Assembly: GCF_018613605.1 (NCBI RefSeq)
Contig: NZ_JAGGPU010000006.1
Coordinates: 168,411 to 232,410 of the forward strand
DNA length: 64,000 bases
Source: Pedobacter sp. ISL-64
Lineage (GTDB): Bacteria; Bacteroidota; Bacteroidia; Sphingobacteriales; Sphingobacteriaceae
Direction of reading: 5' to 3'
A program made the translations under genes and the position numbers. The notes below the pieces were generated by a model. That model was given only the letters and a program-made list of their open reading frames with translations. It had not been told where the DNA came from and did not search any database. This document shows, in pieces, positions 26,774-35,418 of the stretch. The number at the start of each line of letters is the position of its first letter. Position 1 is the stretch's first letter.

Positions 26774-27817
26774 ATGAACATCAACTCACTTAGAATAACA
26801 CCTGAAATTTTAAGCATAATTTCTGGTATAGATGAATTTAAAGGTACATGGAAGGTATTAGGTAATCTCGCGCCTGAACAATTAACCTCTTTAAGAAGAG
26901 TCGCTACTATCGAAAGTATAGGATCGTCAACCCGCATAGAAGGTAGTAAGTTAAATGACAGACAAGTAGAAGTGCTGCTCTCTAATTTGCAGATTCAAAA
27001 ATTTGAAAATCGCGACGAACAGGAAGTTGCGGGTTATGCCGCAGTAATGAATACCGTTTTTGAGAATTACGAGGAAATTCCTCTTACTGAAAATTATATA
27101 CGTCAGTTTCACAGAGACTTATTGAAATATAGTGATAAAGACTCCCGTCATCGTGGTGAATATAAAAAACATAGTAATCAGGTAGAGGCGTTTAATGCCA
27201 GTGGTAAAAGTGTGGGGGTTATTTTTGTTACAGCGAGCCCTTTTGATACACCATTAAGAATGCAACATTTAATGGAATGGACAAATGAAACTCTGGCTAA
27301 TAAATCATTACATCCAATATTGATTACGGCTATTTTTGTTGTAGAATTTTTAGCCATACATCCGTTTCAAGATGGCAATGGCAGACTTTCAAGGGTATTG
27401 ACTACTTATTTATTGTTATCAGCAGGATATGCGTATGTGCCATATAGTTCACTTGAATCAATCATTGAGCATAGCAAAGAAGGATATTATCTGGCACTTC
27501 GACAAACTCAGGGAACATTGGAAAACGACGCCCCTGATTGGCAACCTTGGGTATTGTTTTTTTTGAAAGCCTTATTGAAGCAAAAACAAAGATTGGAGAC
27601 AAAACTGGAGAAGGAATATTTACTCTTGGGGCAACTTCCACAATTGTCAGTAGACATTTTAGAACTGGTAAAATCCAGGGGACAAGTAACTATTAGTAAT
27701 ATTGTTACGATTACCGGGGCTAATAGGAATACGATCAAAAAGCATTTGGAAAATTTGGCCTTACAAAAACAGCTTCAAAAACATGGAGTAGGCAAAGGAA
27801 CCTTCTATACCCGGTAA
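26774..27817 (+). CDS. Fic-family AMP-transferase with self-inhibitory motif and C-terminal winged helix
   Basis: The 347-residue protein has the Fic core motif HPFQDGNGR (196-204, catalytic H196) and the N-terminal inhibitory motif S52-T-R-I-E56-G57, so it is a class II Fic protein that blocks its own ATP site through E56. A winged helix at about 285-345 (GQVTISNIVTITGANRNTI) suggests DNA binding or self-regulation. Such proteins attach AMP to target proteins. No separate antitoxin gene is needed or seen. Start 26774 was chosen because upstream in-frame codons come from a T/G repeat tract. Confidence 0.93.
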   Translation: MNINSLRITPEILSIISGIDEFKGTWKVLGNLAPEQLTSLRRVATIESIGSSTRIEGSKLNDRQVEVLLSNLQIQKFENRDEQEVAGYAAVMNTVFENYEEIPLTENYIRQFHRDLLKYSDKDSRHRGEYKKHSNQVEAFNASGKSVGVIFVTASPFDTPLRMQHLMEWTNETLANKSLHPILITAIFVVEFLAIHPFQDGNGRLSRVLTTYLLLSAGYAYVPYSSLESIIEHSKEGYYLALRQTQGTLENDAPDWQPWVLFFLKALLKQKQRLETKLEKEYLLLGQLPQLSVDILELVKSRGQVTISNIVTITGANRNTIKKHLENLALQKQLQKHGVGKGTFYTR

Positions 27818-27984
27818 AATTCTTTTTAGGAGACCATTCCATTGTCTTTAAATAAATTAATGTAAAAAAATAGGCCCATCATACGATGTAAATGCGGGCC
27901 ATTAAAAGATGTAAATCACAGATAAATTAAAGAAAAAGGGCTATGGCTAAGGGTTCGTTTCATTTTTACTGACTAAGTATATAT

Positions 27985-30756
27985 ATGAAAATAGCCATCC
28001 ATCCAACCATAATCTACCGTATACCCCGTTTCCCCCTGAATGCTGATCTAAAAAGCAGTTGGCCTGAACTTAAAGAAGCAATTCGCTTATCTTCTACGGA
28101 TTTCTATGAGGTTATTAAAGACATAACGGCGGATCAATTAGAAAAGTTACCGCAGCCGGTAAAGCAAACGATATGGAAATATTTTAACCGCGCAAAATTC
28201 AGGGCTACACCCTATGGTACATTTGCGGCCTTTGGCTGCGCACATCTTGGCAAGCAATCCGTTCCATCAGTTTTAACGATAGATAAAAACCTTATCATCC
28301 ATCGTTTTCCCGATTGGAGCACTAAGGATAAACTGACAATGGCTTTTAACGAAACACTTGAACAGGATAAATTGCTTTTTGTCAACAGCACATTTTACAG
28401 GCTTGGCAGCAACATCAGGTATGTCTACTTTGAAGATGGCGTTTTCCAATTATCGGAAATCCAATACAGCCAGGAACGGACAGCTATTTTGCTGCAATGT
28501 TTGAAGCCTGTAAAAATATCCTCATTACTAACAGCCATAGCAACTGAAGACCGGCAGCAGTTCCTTTCCCAAATCGAGTACCTCCTGTCTGTTCAACTGT
28601 TATTGCACTCCGGCCAATCCAATATTATTGGCCAGGATTATTTCGAAAGGCAGGGCATCAACCATAGCCTTGCAGCAAATGATTATATTCTTTCAGAACG
28701 CAAGCCCATTGCAGGATGCATCGACGCCAGTATATTCCGCCACGTCCCGGCATTGGTAGAACAGCTAAAGTATTTCCTGCCCCCTGCGGAAGATACAGTA
28801 TTAAGTACTTTTATCTCCCGCTTTGTTAAGCGGTTTGAACAGCAGGAAATCCCGCTCATGCTTGCCCTAGACCCCGAAGCCGGGGTAGGGTACGATGAGC
28901 TGGAACAGGCCGGAACAGGTGGGGGACTCATTACAGCCCAGGGCAGGTCTGCACAGCCAAAGACTGAGAACAATTTAGAAAAGCTACTGATCAGATCTGT
29001 TGCAGGTGGCGGCAAATCCCGCAGCCCTTCTATAGACCTCGAACAGCTTGACCTTCCATATCCGCAACCACAAATGTCCATTGCCAACACGATAAGCCTG
29101 ATGTGCACGGTTAGCGGCGGAAAAGTCCGGATAGAAAATTTAGGCGGGGCCACGGCGAACAGTTTAAATGGCAGGTTCACATTAGCAAGTAACCAGGTGC
29201 ATTGCCTTTGCCGGGAGCTGGCAGATTTAGAGCAACAGGCCAATGCTGAAGTGATATTCTTTGACGTTGGATATACGGCAGAAAATAAAGTAGACAACAT
29301 CAACCGCAGGGAATCCATTTATCCCTACCAGCTAAATTTATTGAACTATGATACTTCTGAAAACCCCCTGGCACTAACTGATCTTTTAATTTCGGTACGG
29401 GGCAAAGATCTTATACTACGGTCAAAACAGATGGGCAAGCGGCTGATGCCAAGGTTATCTTCCGCTTATAATTATCAACGTTCAGATCTACCTGTTTTCC
29501 GCCTGCTTTGTGACCTGCAACGCCAGGGATTGCAAGTAAACCTCAATCTGTCCCTGGATTCCCTGTTACCCGATCTGGACTATTACCCCGAACTTCGGTT
29601 CCGCAATATCATTTTGTCCCCCAGGAAATGGAAACTACAGGCTAAGCAATTTGGCAGCTATTCAAATTTCAAGCAGTATACAACCGGGTTAGAGGTTTAC
29701 CGTTATGCCCGGACCGGTACCGGTGACCAGACGCTTTGCTTTGATCTTAGAAGTGAAAACGACCTGGAAATTTTATACCAGCTTCTTGGTAAGGAAAAGT
29801 ATTTGATAATAGAGGAAACGCCAATTCCAAAACAGAGTATTATCGGCGATATTGAAGGCAACCCTTACCTGGGACAATTCATACTGAACCTAACGCACAA
29901 ACAAAACATATACCATGCCGTAGTGCCAACACCAAATGCCGCAAACAATGAAATTACCCAGCTATTCCCGCCAGGGGGAGAGTGGCTCTATTATGAGATT
30001 TTCTGCCATCCCCACAGGGCAGATGAATTGTTGCAGGAAAAAATACAGCCATTTTTGGATACCAATAAGGCAAACATAAGAACTTGGTTTTTTATACGCT
30101 ATAATGAAGGAGGCTACCATATCCGCCTGCGCCTGAGATTGAATGATCCCAAATCAGGGCACTCCTTAACCGCTGGCTTATCCGAAGCCCTCAAAGAAGA
30201 GATAGAAAGCGGTATAGTTGCTGATGTAAGGATCAATATATACCGCCGGGAAGTTGGCCGGTACGGACCGGCAAATATGGAAGATATCGAAGCGCATTTT
30301 GGGCGTGACAGCAGCTTTGTTATGGCGCTGCTTTCTTATGATCCTGATGCACTCACTAAATACAGGCTGTGCATTCAATTATTGGAGATGATTGCTGGTA
30401 GCGGCGTATTTGAAGATGAAACGCTGCATCGCATAGTAAGGCATAATTCCGAGTCCTTTAATAAGGAACATCATTTACAGGCGGAAGATTTTAAAAAACT
30501 TAACAAGGAATACAACCTGTACCGGGACAATAATTTTGAACCGCTGAATACTGTACTATTAATAGCGAGAAAAGCATTTGAAAATTCTTTCCTGAATGTT
30601 TTAAGGAACTGCCCTGAATTTAAAAAAGCCTCGATCTTTACCGACCTGGTGCATATGCATATCAACCGGCTGTTTTGTGACCATCAAAGAAGCCACGAAA
30701 TGGTGTTTTATTATTTCCTGGTAAAGGACCTGCAACGGCAAAAGGCAATGCAGTAA
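27985..30756 (+). CDS. Class I lanthipeptide dehydratase (LanB), full length
   Basis: The 923-residue enzyme should use glutamyl-tRNA to glutamylate Ser/Thr of a precursor peptide and then eliminate glutamate to give Dha/Dhb. The N-terminal glutamylation domain shows the family motif RATPYGTFAAFG (about 73-84), a LDPEAGVGY segment near 295 and LISVRGKDLILRSKQMGKRL. The C-terminal elimination domain (about 665-915) starts EWLYYEIFCHPHRADELL and has WFFIRYNEGGYHIRLRLRL and YRREVGRYG. Both domains in one chain mean this is not the split type of some Bacteroidota clusters. No LanC cyclase is seen nearby. A two-component pair and a precursor-like small ORF follow. Confidence 0.92.
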   Translation: MKIAIHPTIIYRIPRFPLNADLKSSWPELKEAIRLSSTDFYEVIKDITADQLEKLPQPVKQTIWKYFNRAKFRATPYGTFAAFGCAHLGKQSVPSVLTIDKNLIIHRFPDWSTKDKLTMAFNETLEQDKLLFVNSTFYRLGSNIRYVYFEDGVFQLSEIQYSQERTAILLQCLKPVKISSLLTAIATEDRQQFLSQIEYLLSVQLLLHSGQSNIIGQDYFERQGINHSLAANDYILSERKPIAGCIDASIFRHVPALVEQLKYFLPPAEDTVLSTFISRFVKRFEQQEIPLMLALDPEAGVGYDELEQAGTGGGLITAQGRSAQPKTENNLEKLLIRSVAGGGKSRSPSIDLEQLDLPYPQPQMSIANTISLMCTVSGGKVRIENLGGATANSLNGRFTLASNQVHCLCRELADLEQQANAEVIFFDVGYTAENKVDNINRRESIYPYQLNLLNYDTSENPLALTDLLISVRGKDLILRSKQMGKRLMPRLSSAYNYQRSDLPVFRLLCDLQRQGLQVNLNLSLDSLLPDLDYYPELRFRNIILSPRKWKLQAKQFGSYSNFKQYTTGLEVYRYARTGTGDQTLCFDLRSENDLEILYQLLGKEKYLIIEETPIPKQSIIGDIEGNPYLGQFILNLTHKQNIYHAVVPTPNAANNEITQLFPPGGEWLYYEIFCHPHRADELLQEKIQPFLDTNKANIRTWFFIRYNEGGYHIRLRLRLNDPKSGHSLTAGLSEALKEEIESGIVADVRINIYRREVGRYGPANMEDIEAHFGRDSSFVMALLSYDPDALTKYRLCIQLLEMIAGSGVFEDETLHRIVRHNSESFNKEHHLQAEDFKKLNKEYNLYRDNNFEPLNTVLLIARKAFENSFLNVLRNCPEFKKASIFTDLVHMHINRLFCDHQRSHEMVFYYFLVKDLQRQKAMQ

Positions 30757-30770
30757 GTGCACATCTTTTA

Positions 30771-31469
30771 CTACAATAAACTGAGAAAATCATCCTTGAA
30801 AGTACTGCCCAGATCTACCTTCGATCCGTCGCTGAGGTGAATGGTATTGTCTTTTAGTTCTACTACCTTTTCAACATTGACGGCAAAGGATTTATGTACC
30901 CGGACAAAAGGCAGTCCGCCAAGTTCATCCAGAAGCGCATTCATGGACCTATGGGTGATGTAATTTTTACTGGTAGTGTGTACCTCAACATAGTGCTGGG
31001 CGGACTCCAGGTATATGACTTCATCAGTCTTTAACCTGATAAACCCGCTTTTTCCGTGACCCGGAATCTTAATATATTCCTTTCGGGGCTTGGCCTGGCT
31101 TTCCTTCGCAGCAATGTTCTCCCTCAATTTATCAACGCTTTTTTTGAAATCATTGTAGGTTATTGGCTTTACCAAATAATAAACAGCATCGAGCTTATAA
31201 GATTCCGCTGCATAGTGCCGGTGGGCAGTCGTGAAAATGATCGGTGCAATATCTTCCAGCTTTTCGGCCATTTCCAACCCGTTCATTCCAGGCATAGAAA
31301 TATCCATGAAAACGACATCAGGCTTGACGGCCATAGCTTTTATCTTCTCAAAGGCAACCGTCGAATCCGTTTCGACATCCAAAACGGTAAGGCCAGCCCT
31401 CTTAGCGTATTCCGCTATTTTTTCACCGTTGGCCCTATGGTCATCTACAATAAAACAGGTTAAGCTCAT
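30771..31469 (-). CDS. LytTR response regulator
   Basis: The 232-residue regulator has a receiver domain with acidic pair D9/D10, phospho-Asp D56 (VVFMDISMPGMNG), Thr in FTTAHRH and K in VKPI, and a C-terminal LytTR domain (about 130-232: YIKIPGHGKSGFIRLKTDEV, FVRVHKSFAVNV). Its ATG overlaps the end of the kinase gene by 4 nt, so it is coupled to it. It ends 15 nt from the end of lanB and probably controls the lanthipeptide genes around it. Confidence 0.93.
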   Translation of the reverse strand: MSLTCFIVDDHRANGEKIAEYAKRAGLTVLDVETDSTVAFEKIKAMAVKPDVVFMDISMPGMNGLEMAEKLEDIAPIIFTTAHRHYAAESYKLDAVYYLVKPITYNDFKKSVDKLRENIAAKESQAKPRKEYIKIPGHGKSGFIRLKTDEVIYLESAQHYVEVHTTSKNYITHRSMNALLDELGGLPFVRVHKSFAVNVEKVVELKDNTIHLSDGSKVDLGSTFKDDFLSLL

Positions 31470-32485
31470 AAGTCAATAGAAAGGTTAACAGCGTAAATAT
31501 TATTTTCAACTGTAATAGCCAGTTCGGAACGATCAGCATAATAAAAAGCAAGGCAGTTGCGGACAAACGCCAATCCGAGGCCATGTGATCCCCTTTCACG
31601 TTTTGCTATTGCGTTGCTTTGGTGTAAGGAAAGCTTATTGTTGTTACATGCCAGTATGATCGTTGCCGGGCATTCTTTATCCGTAAGATAACCATGCATG
31701 AAAATGTTATCAACGAGTGTTGCCAGGATGAGCGGAGGAACCCTTAACTGCTTGTCATCATCAGAGACTTCAATAGTAAACTGTACCGGATATAAATTCA
31801 GGTTCAGAAACTGGTATAAAGCAATTATCTTTTTGACGTGCTCTATTTCTTCGCCAAGTGTAACCTTCCCGTCATCTCCTATACCAGCTATTGCATAGTC
31901 CATTGTATCAGTCAGCAGCTTGACTACAGTAGCTTCATCAGGCATCTTTTTTTCAAGGTTCCCATACAGCACGTCCAGGACATTGAAGGTTAAATGAGGA
32001 TTGGCTTTCGAACGGAGGTAAGCATTTTCAAGGACCACCTGCCGGTTCTGTAATTCCAATGCCTGTAGCCTGAGATCGTATATTTCCTGTGCCTGCTTTT
32101 TATTGCGCATGACAAGCCAGTAAGTCAGGCTTATGCCGAATACATAAATGCTCCTGTAGCTGATCCTTATATAATCATTCGTTTTGGTTTCAATAAGCAG
32201 GCGGTGGTTAACCATGTTATCAACCGCCAGGTATATCCCGAAATGACAAAGCAGCTCCAATAAGATTAAAAGTATAGCAACGCTTTTATTTCCTCGTCGC
32301 CAGAGGTGCATAATCAACAATGCGTTGACATAAAACAACAACAGGTCCGGGACATAGTACGGAAGGAAATATTGCACACCGATCACCGATAATCGCATAA
32401 ATAACACTACTGAGATTTCATAGCAAACAAAGAGGCTGATAATCAACAGATGTAGCGCAATTGGTTTAAGAGATTTTACTTTCAT
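31466..32485 (-). CDS. LytS-type sensor histidine kinase
   Basis: The 339-residue kinase has about four membrane segments in residues 10-130, then the His_kinase domain with NPHLTFNVLDVLYG holding the phosphorylated His, an N-box VPPLILATLVDNIFMHG and a glycine box GSHGLGLAFVRN. It is the usual partner of LytTR regulators. It is divergent from the precursor-like ORF and shares the 138-bp region with it. The sensed signal could be the matured peptide; this is inference. Confidence 0.92.
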   Translation of the reverse strand: MKVKSLKPIALHLLIISLFVCYEISVVLFMRLSVIGVQYFLPYYVPDLLLFYVNALLIMHLWRRGNKSVAILLILLELLCHFGIYLAVDNMVNHRLLIETKTNDYIRISYRSIYVFGISLTYWLVMRNKKQAQEIYDLRLQALELQNRQVVLENAYLRSKANPHLTFNVLDVLYGNLEKKMPDEATVVKLLTDTMDYAIAGIGDDGKVTLGEEIEHVKKIIALYQFLNLNLYPVQFTIEVSDDDKQLRVPPLILATLVDNIFMHGYLTDKECPATIILACNNNKLSLHQSNAIAKRERGSHGLGLAFVRNCLAFYYADRSELAITVENNIYAVNLSIDL

Positions 32486-32623
32486 AGGTATCTAATTTTT
32501 TATAATATGAAATTAATCGGCACTTTCATGCATAGAAAAGGCAGCTTCAGGAAATAAATAAAAATGAGGCCCCATCGCTTGCTATTTTTACTATAGAATT
32601 AATCACCAAACATATTTAACAAC
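32486..32623. promoter_or_regulatory. Divergent control region between kinase and precursor peptide
   Basis: This 138-bp AT-rich stretch must hold the promoters for the kinase/regulator pair and for the precursor ORF. No clear TTTG/TAnnTTTG pair is seen before the precursor, which fits a gene needing an activator. Confidence 0.4.
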
Positions 32624-32761
32624 ATGAAAAAACAAAATCAACCAGTAAGAGCAGATAGAAAAACTGTTTTTACATTCCAAAAGAAAAAGGGTGCAGTAGA
32701 CCAGATGTCGGCAGGAACTACCGTTTATACATTACCTACGGTAAGTAAAACCTGCGGATAG
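32624..32761 (+). CDS. Candidate class I lanthipeptide precursor (LanA-like), 45 residues
   Basis: This short ORF encodes a basic leader with TVFTFQKKKGAVDQM, a small-residue step MSAG, and a C-terminal core TTVYTLPTVSKTCG. The F-x-F-x-K-K-K stretch resembles the LanB-binding leader box of Bacteroidota class I precursors (hydrophobic-x-hydrophobic followed by lysines). The core has five Thr, one Ser and a single Cys44 next to the end, enough for one lanthionine ring plus several dehydrated residues. It lies 1.9 kb from lanB, starts after an AT-rich leader, and is followed by a perfect hairpin. It is not made by any overlapping gene. Alternative: a chance ORF, but place and composition speak against that. 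Confidence 0.75.
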   Translation: MKKQNQPVRADRKTVFTFQKKKGAVDQMSAGTTVYTLPTVSKTCG

Positions 32762-32775
32762 ACGCAATTGGATTT

Positions 32776-32799
32776 GTATGCCGGTGGATACCGGCATAC
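32776..32799 (+). terminator. Perfect hairpin after the precursor ORF
   Basis: GTATGCCGGT and ACCGGCATAC form a 10-bp stem with a GGAT loop 14 nt after the precursor stop. There is no T tract, so it may be a partial terminator or an mRNA-stabilising 3' end that keeps precursor mRNA abundant, as is common after lanA genes. Confidence 0.6.
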
Positions 32800-33021
32800 T
32801 TAAAGATTCCTGCTATAAAAATATAAAATCTCTTATATCAAAGGTAAAACCTAAATTCTTACTAAGGTAAATTTATATCCACATAATTTCAAACCAAACC
32901 CTTAACTGCTAGTAAAAGCACTTCTTTGAAGCCGCAATAGCGTCCTTATCCATTCCTTTAGTACAATTCTATCATCTTGATTTTTGTGTAATTATTTGTT
33001 AACCAAATTCAAATCTTAATT

Positions 33022-33372
33022 ATGAAACGCTTATTATTAACAGGAAGCCTGATAATGGCTGCTGCAACATTGTCATTTGCCGGTAATCCAAAAGGTGAGT
33101 CCAAAACTGAAACGCCAACTGAAGCAAAATCTACAGCCGGTCAAACGCTCCAGTGGTATATTGTTTCTTATGACAATCCATCTGTATATCCGAATGGATA
33201 TATCAAAAGCGGCTCTGCTGCAATCTTAACCGGTGATAAAAACGACGCTGAACAATTGGATGAATGCCCTAATGGTGCTAATTATGATTGCCTTCGCGGA
33301 TTTGCCTCTGCACCGTCACTGCCGACTGGAAATGCCGGTACGGATCAGGTAAAGACTGATGTGCAACCATAG
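33022..33372 (+). CDS. Small secreted protein with a C-x7-C segment (DUF6520-like)
   Basis: The 116-residue protein has a signal peptide (about 1-20, LSFAG) followed by a charged linker, QWYIVSYDNPSVYPNG, DECPNGANYDCLRGF and an acidic tail. Short exported proteins of this type with two Cys are seen in Bacteroidota near SusCD/TlpA-type operons; the DUF6520 likeness is my impression only. It lies between the precursor ORF and a convergent TlpA gene, with a strong terminator after it. Function unknown. Confidence 0.7.
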   Translation: MKRLLLTGSLIMAAATLSFAGNPKGESKTETPTEAKSTAGQTLQWYIVSYDNPSVYPNGYIKSGSAAILTGDKNDAEQLDECPNGANYDCLRGFASAPSLPTGNAGTDQVKTDVQP

Positions 33373-33375
33373 ATA

Positions 33376-33417
33376 ATAAAAGGGTATAACCGGCGATGGC
33401 CGGTTATACCCTTTTAT
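33376..33417. terminator. Strong bidirectional terminator
   Basis: A perfect 19-bp stem (ATAAAAGGGTATAACCGGC and its complement) with a 4-nt loop stands between the convergent small-protein and TlpA genes, with A and T runs on both sides. Confidence 0.95.
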
Positions 33418-33419
33418 AC

Positions 33420-34010
33420 TTAGTTCATCTTATCAGGCCTGGCCGTTAAAGCTTTTTGTCGTTCTCCCCGCAGGTAAGCCTGCGGTAGCGTTACACGCCT
33501 TCCGGCCATCAGATCATTTATATTTTCTTCGGTTACTACCGTTGTAATTCCCTGAACAATCCCCCTGGGATCAATAATGATCAAATAAGGTGTTGCGCGT
33601 ATATTATACCGGTGCATCAACGTGGAATCGTAAGCAATTGCGAGCGATAGTTTTTCTCTTAGTCTTTGTCGCTCATATAACCGTCGGATTGATGTATCAT
33701 TTGAAACCTTTATGTATTGCGAACCTGTATATCCAACTAATAAAAACTGAACCTTTCCCTTGAATTTCTTCTGGAGATTATTAATTCTTGGTTGGCTTGA
33801 CAGGCAAACGCCACAATATTGATTCCAGAAATCCAAAATCAACCATTGCCCTTTGAAATCATTTAAGGAAACTTTTTTCCTGGGATAGTATTTAACATCA
33901 TTTAGGTGAAAATCCGGCATCGGTTTTCCGACTGTTGGAAATTCGTTGGTGTTTTGCGCATAACTCTGAGTAAAAGCAAAAAACATTATTGCGTAAATTA
34001 AATTCTTCAT
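33420..34010 (-). CDS. TlpA-like thiol-disulfide oxidoreductase
   Basis: The 196-residue exported protein has a signal peptide (SYAQ end, about 19) and a thioredoxin fold with active site C66-G-V-C69 in FWNQYCGVCL and the cis-Pro loop RATPYLIII. It lacks the short TlpA CxxC spacing variants, so redox activity is expected in the periplasm. It is the last gene of the sigma/FecR/SusC/SusD operon, 10 nt after susD; a thioredoxin partner is common in SusCD operons that handle peptides or metals. Confidence 0.9.
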   Translation of the reverse strand: MKNLIYAIMFFAFTQSYAQNTNEFPTVGKPMPDFHLNDVKYYPRKKVSLNDFKGQWLILDFWNQYCGVCLSSQPRINNLQKKFKGKVQFLLVGYTGSQYIKVSNDTSIRRLYERQRLREKLSLAIAYDSTLMHRYNIRATPYLIIIDPRGIVQGITTVVTEENINDLMAGRRVTLPQAYLRGERQKALTARPDKMN

Positions 34011-34019
34011 TTTTTTCTT

Positions 34020-35414
34020 TTAATTAGTATAACCATCATTTTGACTCAAGGAAGGGTTCTTAAGTATCTCAGCTAAAGGGATTGGATATAAGGCGTCGGC
34101 AGGCTGCCAGTTCGGAGCTTTGACCGGCCCCAATACTGCGTTGATAGTGCCTGTTCTTTTTAAGTCCAGCCATCTGTGCCCCCATTCGGCAAACAATTCG
34201 ACCCGCCGTTCTTTTAGAATTGCAATCAGCAGATCGTTTTTACCAATAGCCGGGTTGCTTGTTTTAATTTTAATAAGCCCGGCCCTTGCCCGCACCAGGT
34301 CAATATCATCAATTGCGGCAGAAAGATTATTAAGTTCTGCCCTTGCCTCAGCCCTGATAAGGTAGAGTTCAGCGAGCCTTTGTACGATATACCATTCTGT
34401 GATGGGGGTTGCCGTCCTGGCTTTATATTTAAAGGGATAAAAATATGGTGTTCCGCTAACCGTATTGCTTTTCAGCCAGATCGCTTTTCGGTTATCTCCA
34501 GTTTCAAACGCCTGCAGGAGATGGCTGGTAACAGAGAACGTCGGCCTCACCGTTGCTGAAGAAGGAATGAAGGTTGCACCCTCACTGACATTTCCTGAAA
34601 CCTTGGTAATTGAAAATATGGATTCCTTTGAGCCTGACAAAAAAACATTGTTAAGGGGTTCCAATGAATACCTGCCGGATAAGATCACTTCCGACGCCAT
34701 GATTTCAGCATCCTGCCATCGGCCCAGGAAAAGGTATACACGCGCCAAAAGCGCAGCAGCAGCATCCTTGTTAGGCCGTGTATTGGTTGATGCAGCATAG
34801 CTGTCAGATAAAAGCAGCCTGGCTTCCAGCAGGTCAGCGACCACCTGGTCATAAACTTTTGCGGATGGAGTACGCGGCATAAGGCCGTTAACCTCGTAAT
34901 CCGTACCCGTTTGAAGAGGTATATCACCAAATAAGTTCACGAGGAAAAAGTAATGCAACGCCCTGACATAGAGCATTTCTCCACGAAGCTGTTTCTTCAC
35001 TGAAGGTGTAAGGGCTGCCGAATTATTTAAACCCTCAAGGACGGCATTGGCATGGTAAATATTTTTGAACGGATTTGACCAAAAAGTTGAGTTAATAGTC
35101 GTGTTATTTGTCAGTATGGAGTTGTCCCTGAAAAACTCATGGCTGGGGCTTGGATTACTATTGGTAATTTCATCAGCAGACAAACCAGCATATAGGGTAA
35201 TGCCACCGTTACAAAATGAAAGGCTGCTGGCAGCCATTTGGTAATATAGCCCAACGGTGGCCGATGTGGCGGATTGGTCATCTGCAAAGACTTTACTCAG
35301 TTCTGCCTGATTTTCCGGTGGTTCGATATCAAGGAACTTATTACAGGAAACACAGGTCAGGGCGGCCAAAATAAGGGGCATAAAAATATGCGTAAGATAA
35401 ATTTTCATTTTCAT
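34020..35414 (-). CDS. SusD/RagB-family outer-membrane lipoprotein
   Basis: The 464-residue lipoprotein (lipobox CVSC, lipidated Cys24) has the SusD fold of helical repeats: NKFLDIEPPENQAELSKVFA at the start, LRGEMLYVRALHYFFLVNLFGDIPL, and the C-terminal ELFAEWGHRWLDLKRTG and YPIPLAEI. It caps the SusC barrel and binds the ligand. It lies 4 nt from susC. Ligand unknown: no glycan-degrading enzymes are nearby, so a peptide or other molecule is possible. Confidence 0.95.
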   Translation of the reverse strand: MKMKIYLTHIFMPLILAALTCVSCNKFLDIEPPENQAELSKVFADDQSATSATVGLYYQMAASSLSFCNGGITLYAGLSADEITNSNPSPSHEFFRDNSILTNNTTINSTFWSNPFKNIYHANAVLEGLNNSAALTPSVKKQLRGEMLYVRALHYFFLVNLFGDIPLQTGTDYEVNGLMPRTPSAKVYDQVVADLLEARLLLSDSYAASTNTRPNKDAAAALLARVYLFLGRWQDAEIMASEVILSGRYSLEPLNNVFLSGSKESIFSITKVSGNVSEGATFIPSSATVRPTFSVTSHLLQAFETGDNRKAIWLKSNTVSGTPYFYPFKYKARTATPITEWYIVQRLAELYLIRAEARAELNNLSAAIDDIDLVRARAGLIKIKTSNPAIGKNDLLIAILKERRVELFAEWGHRWLDLKRTGTINAVLGPVKAPNWQPADALYPIPLAEILKNPSLSQNDGYTN

Positions 35415-35418
35415 GACA

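Noticed and set aside
28683..29318. 211-codon minus-strand frame inside lanB
   Set aside because: Shadow of the dehydratase gene, Ser/Cys-rich, no recognisable features.
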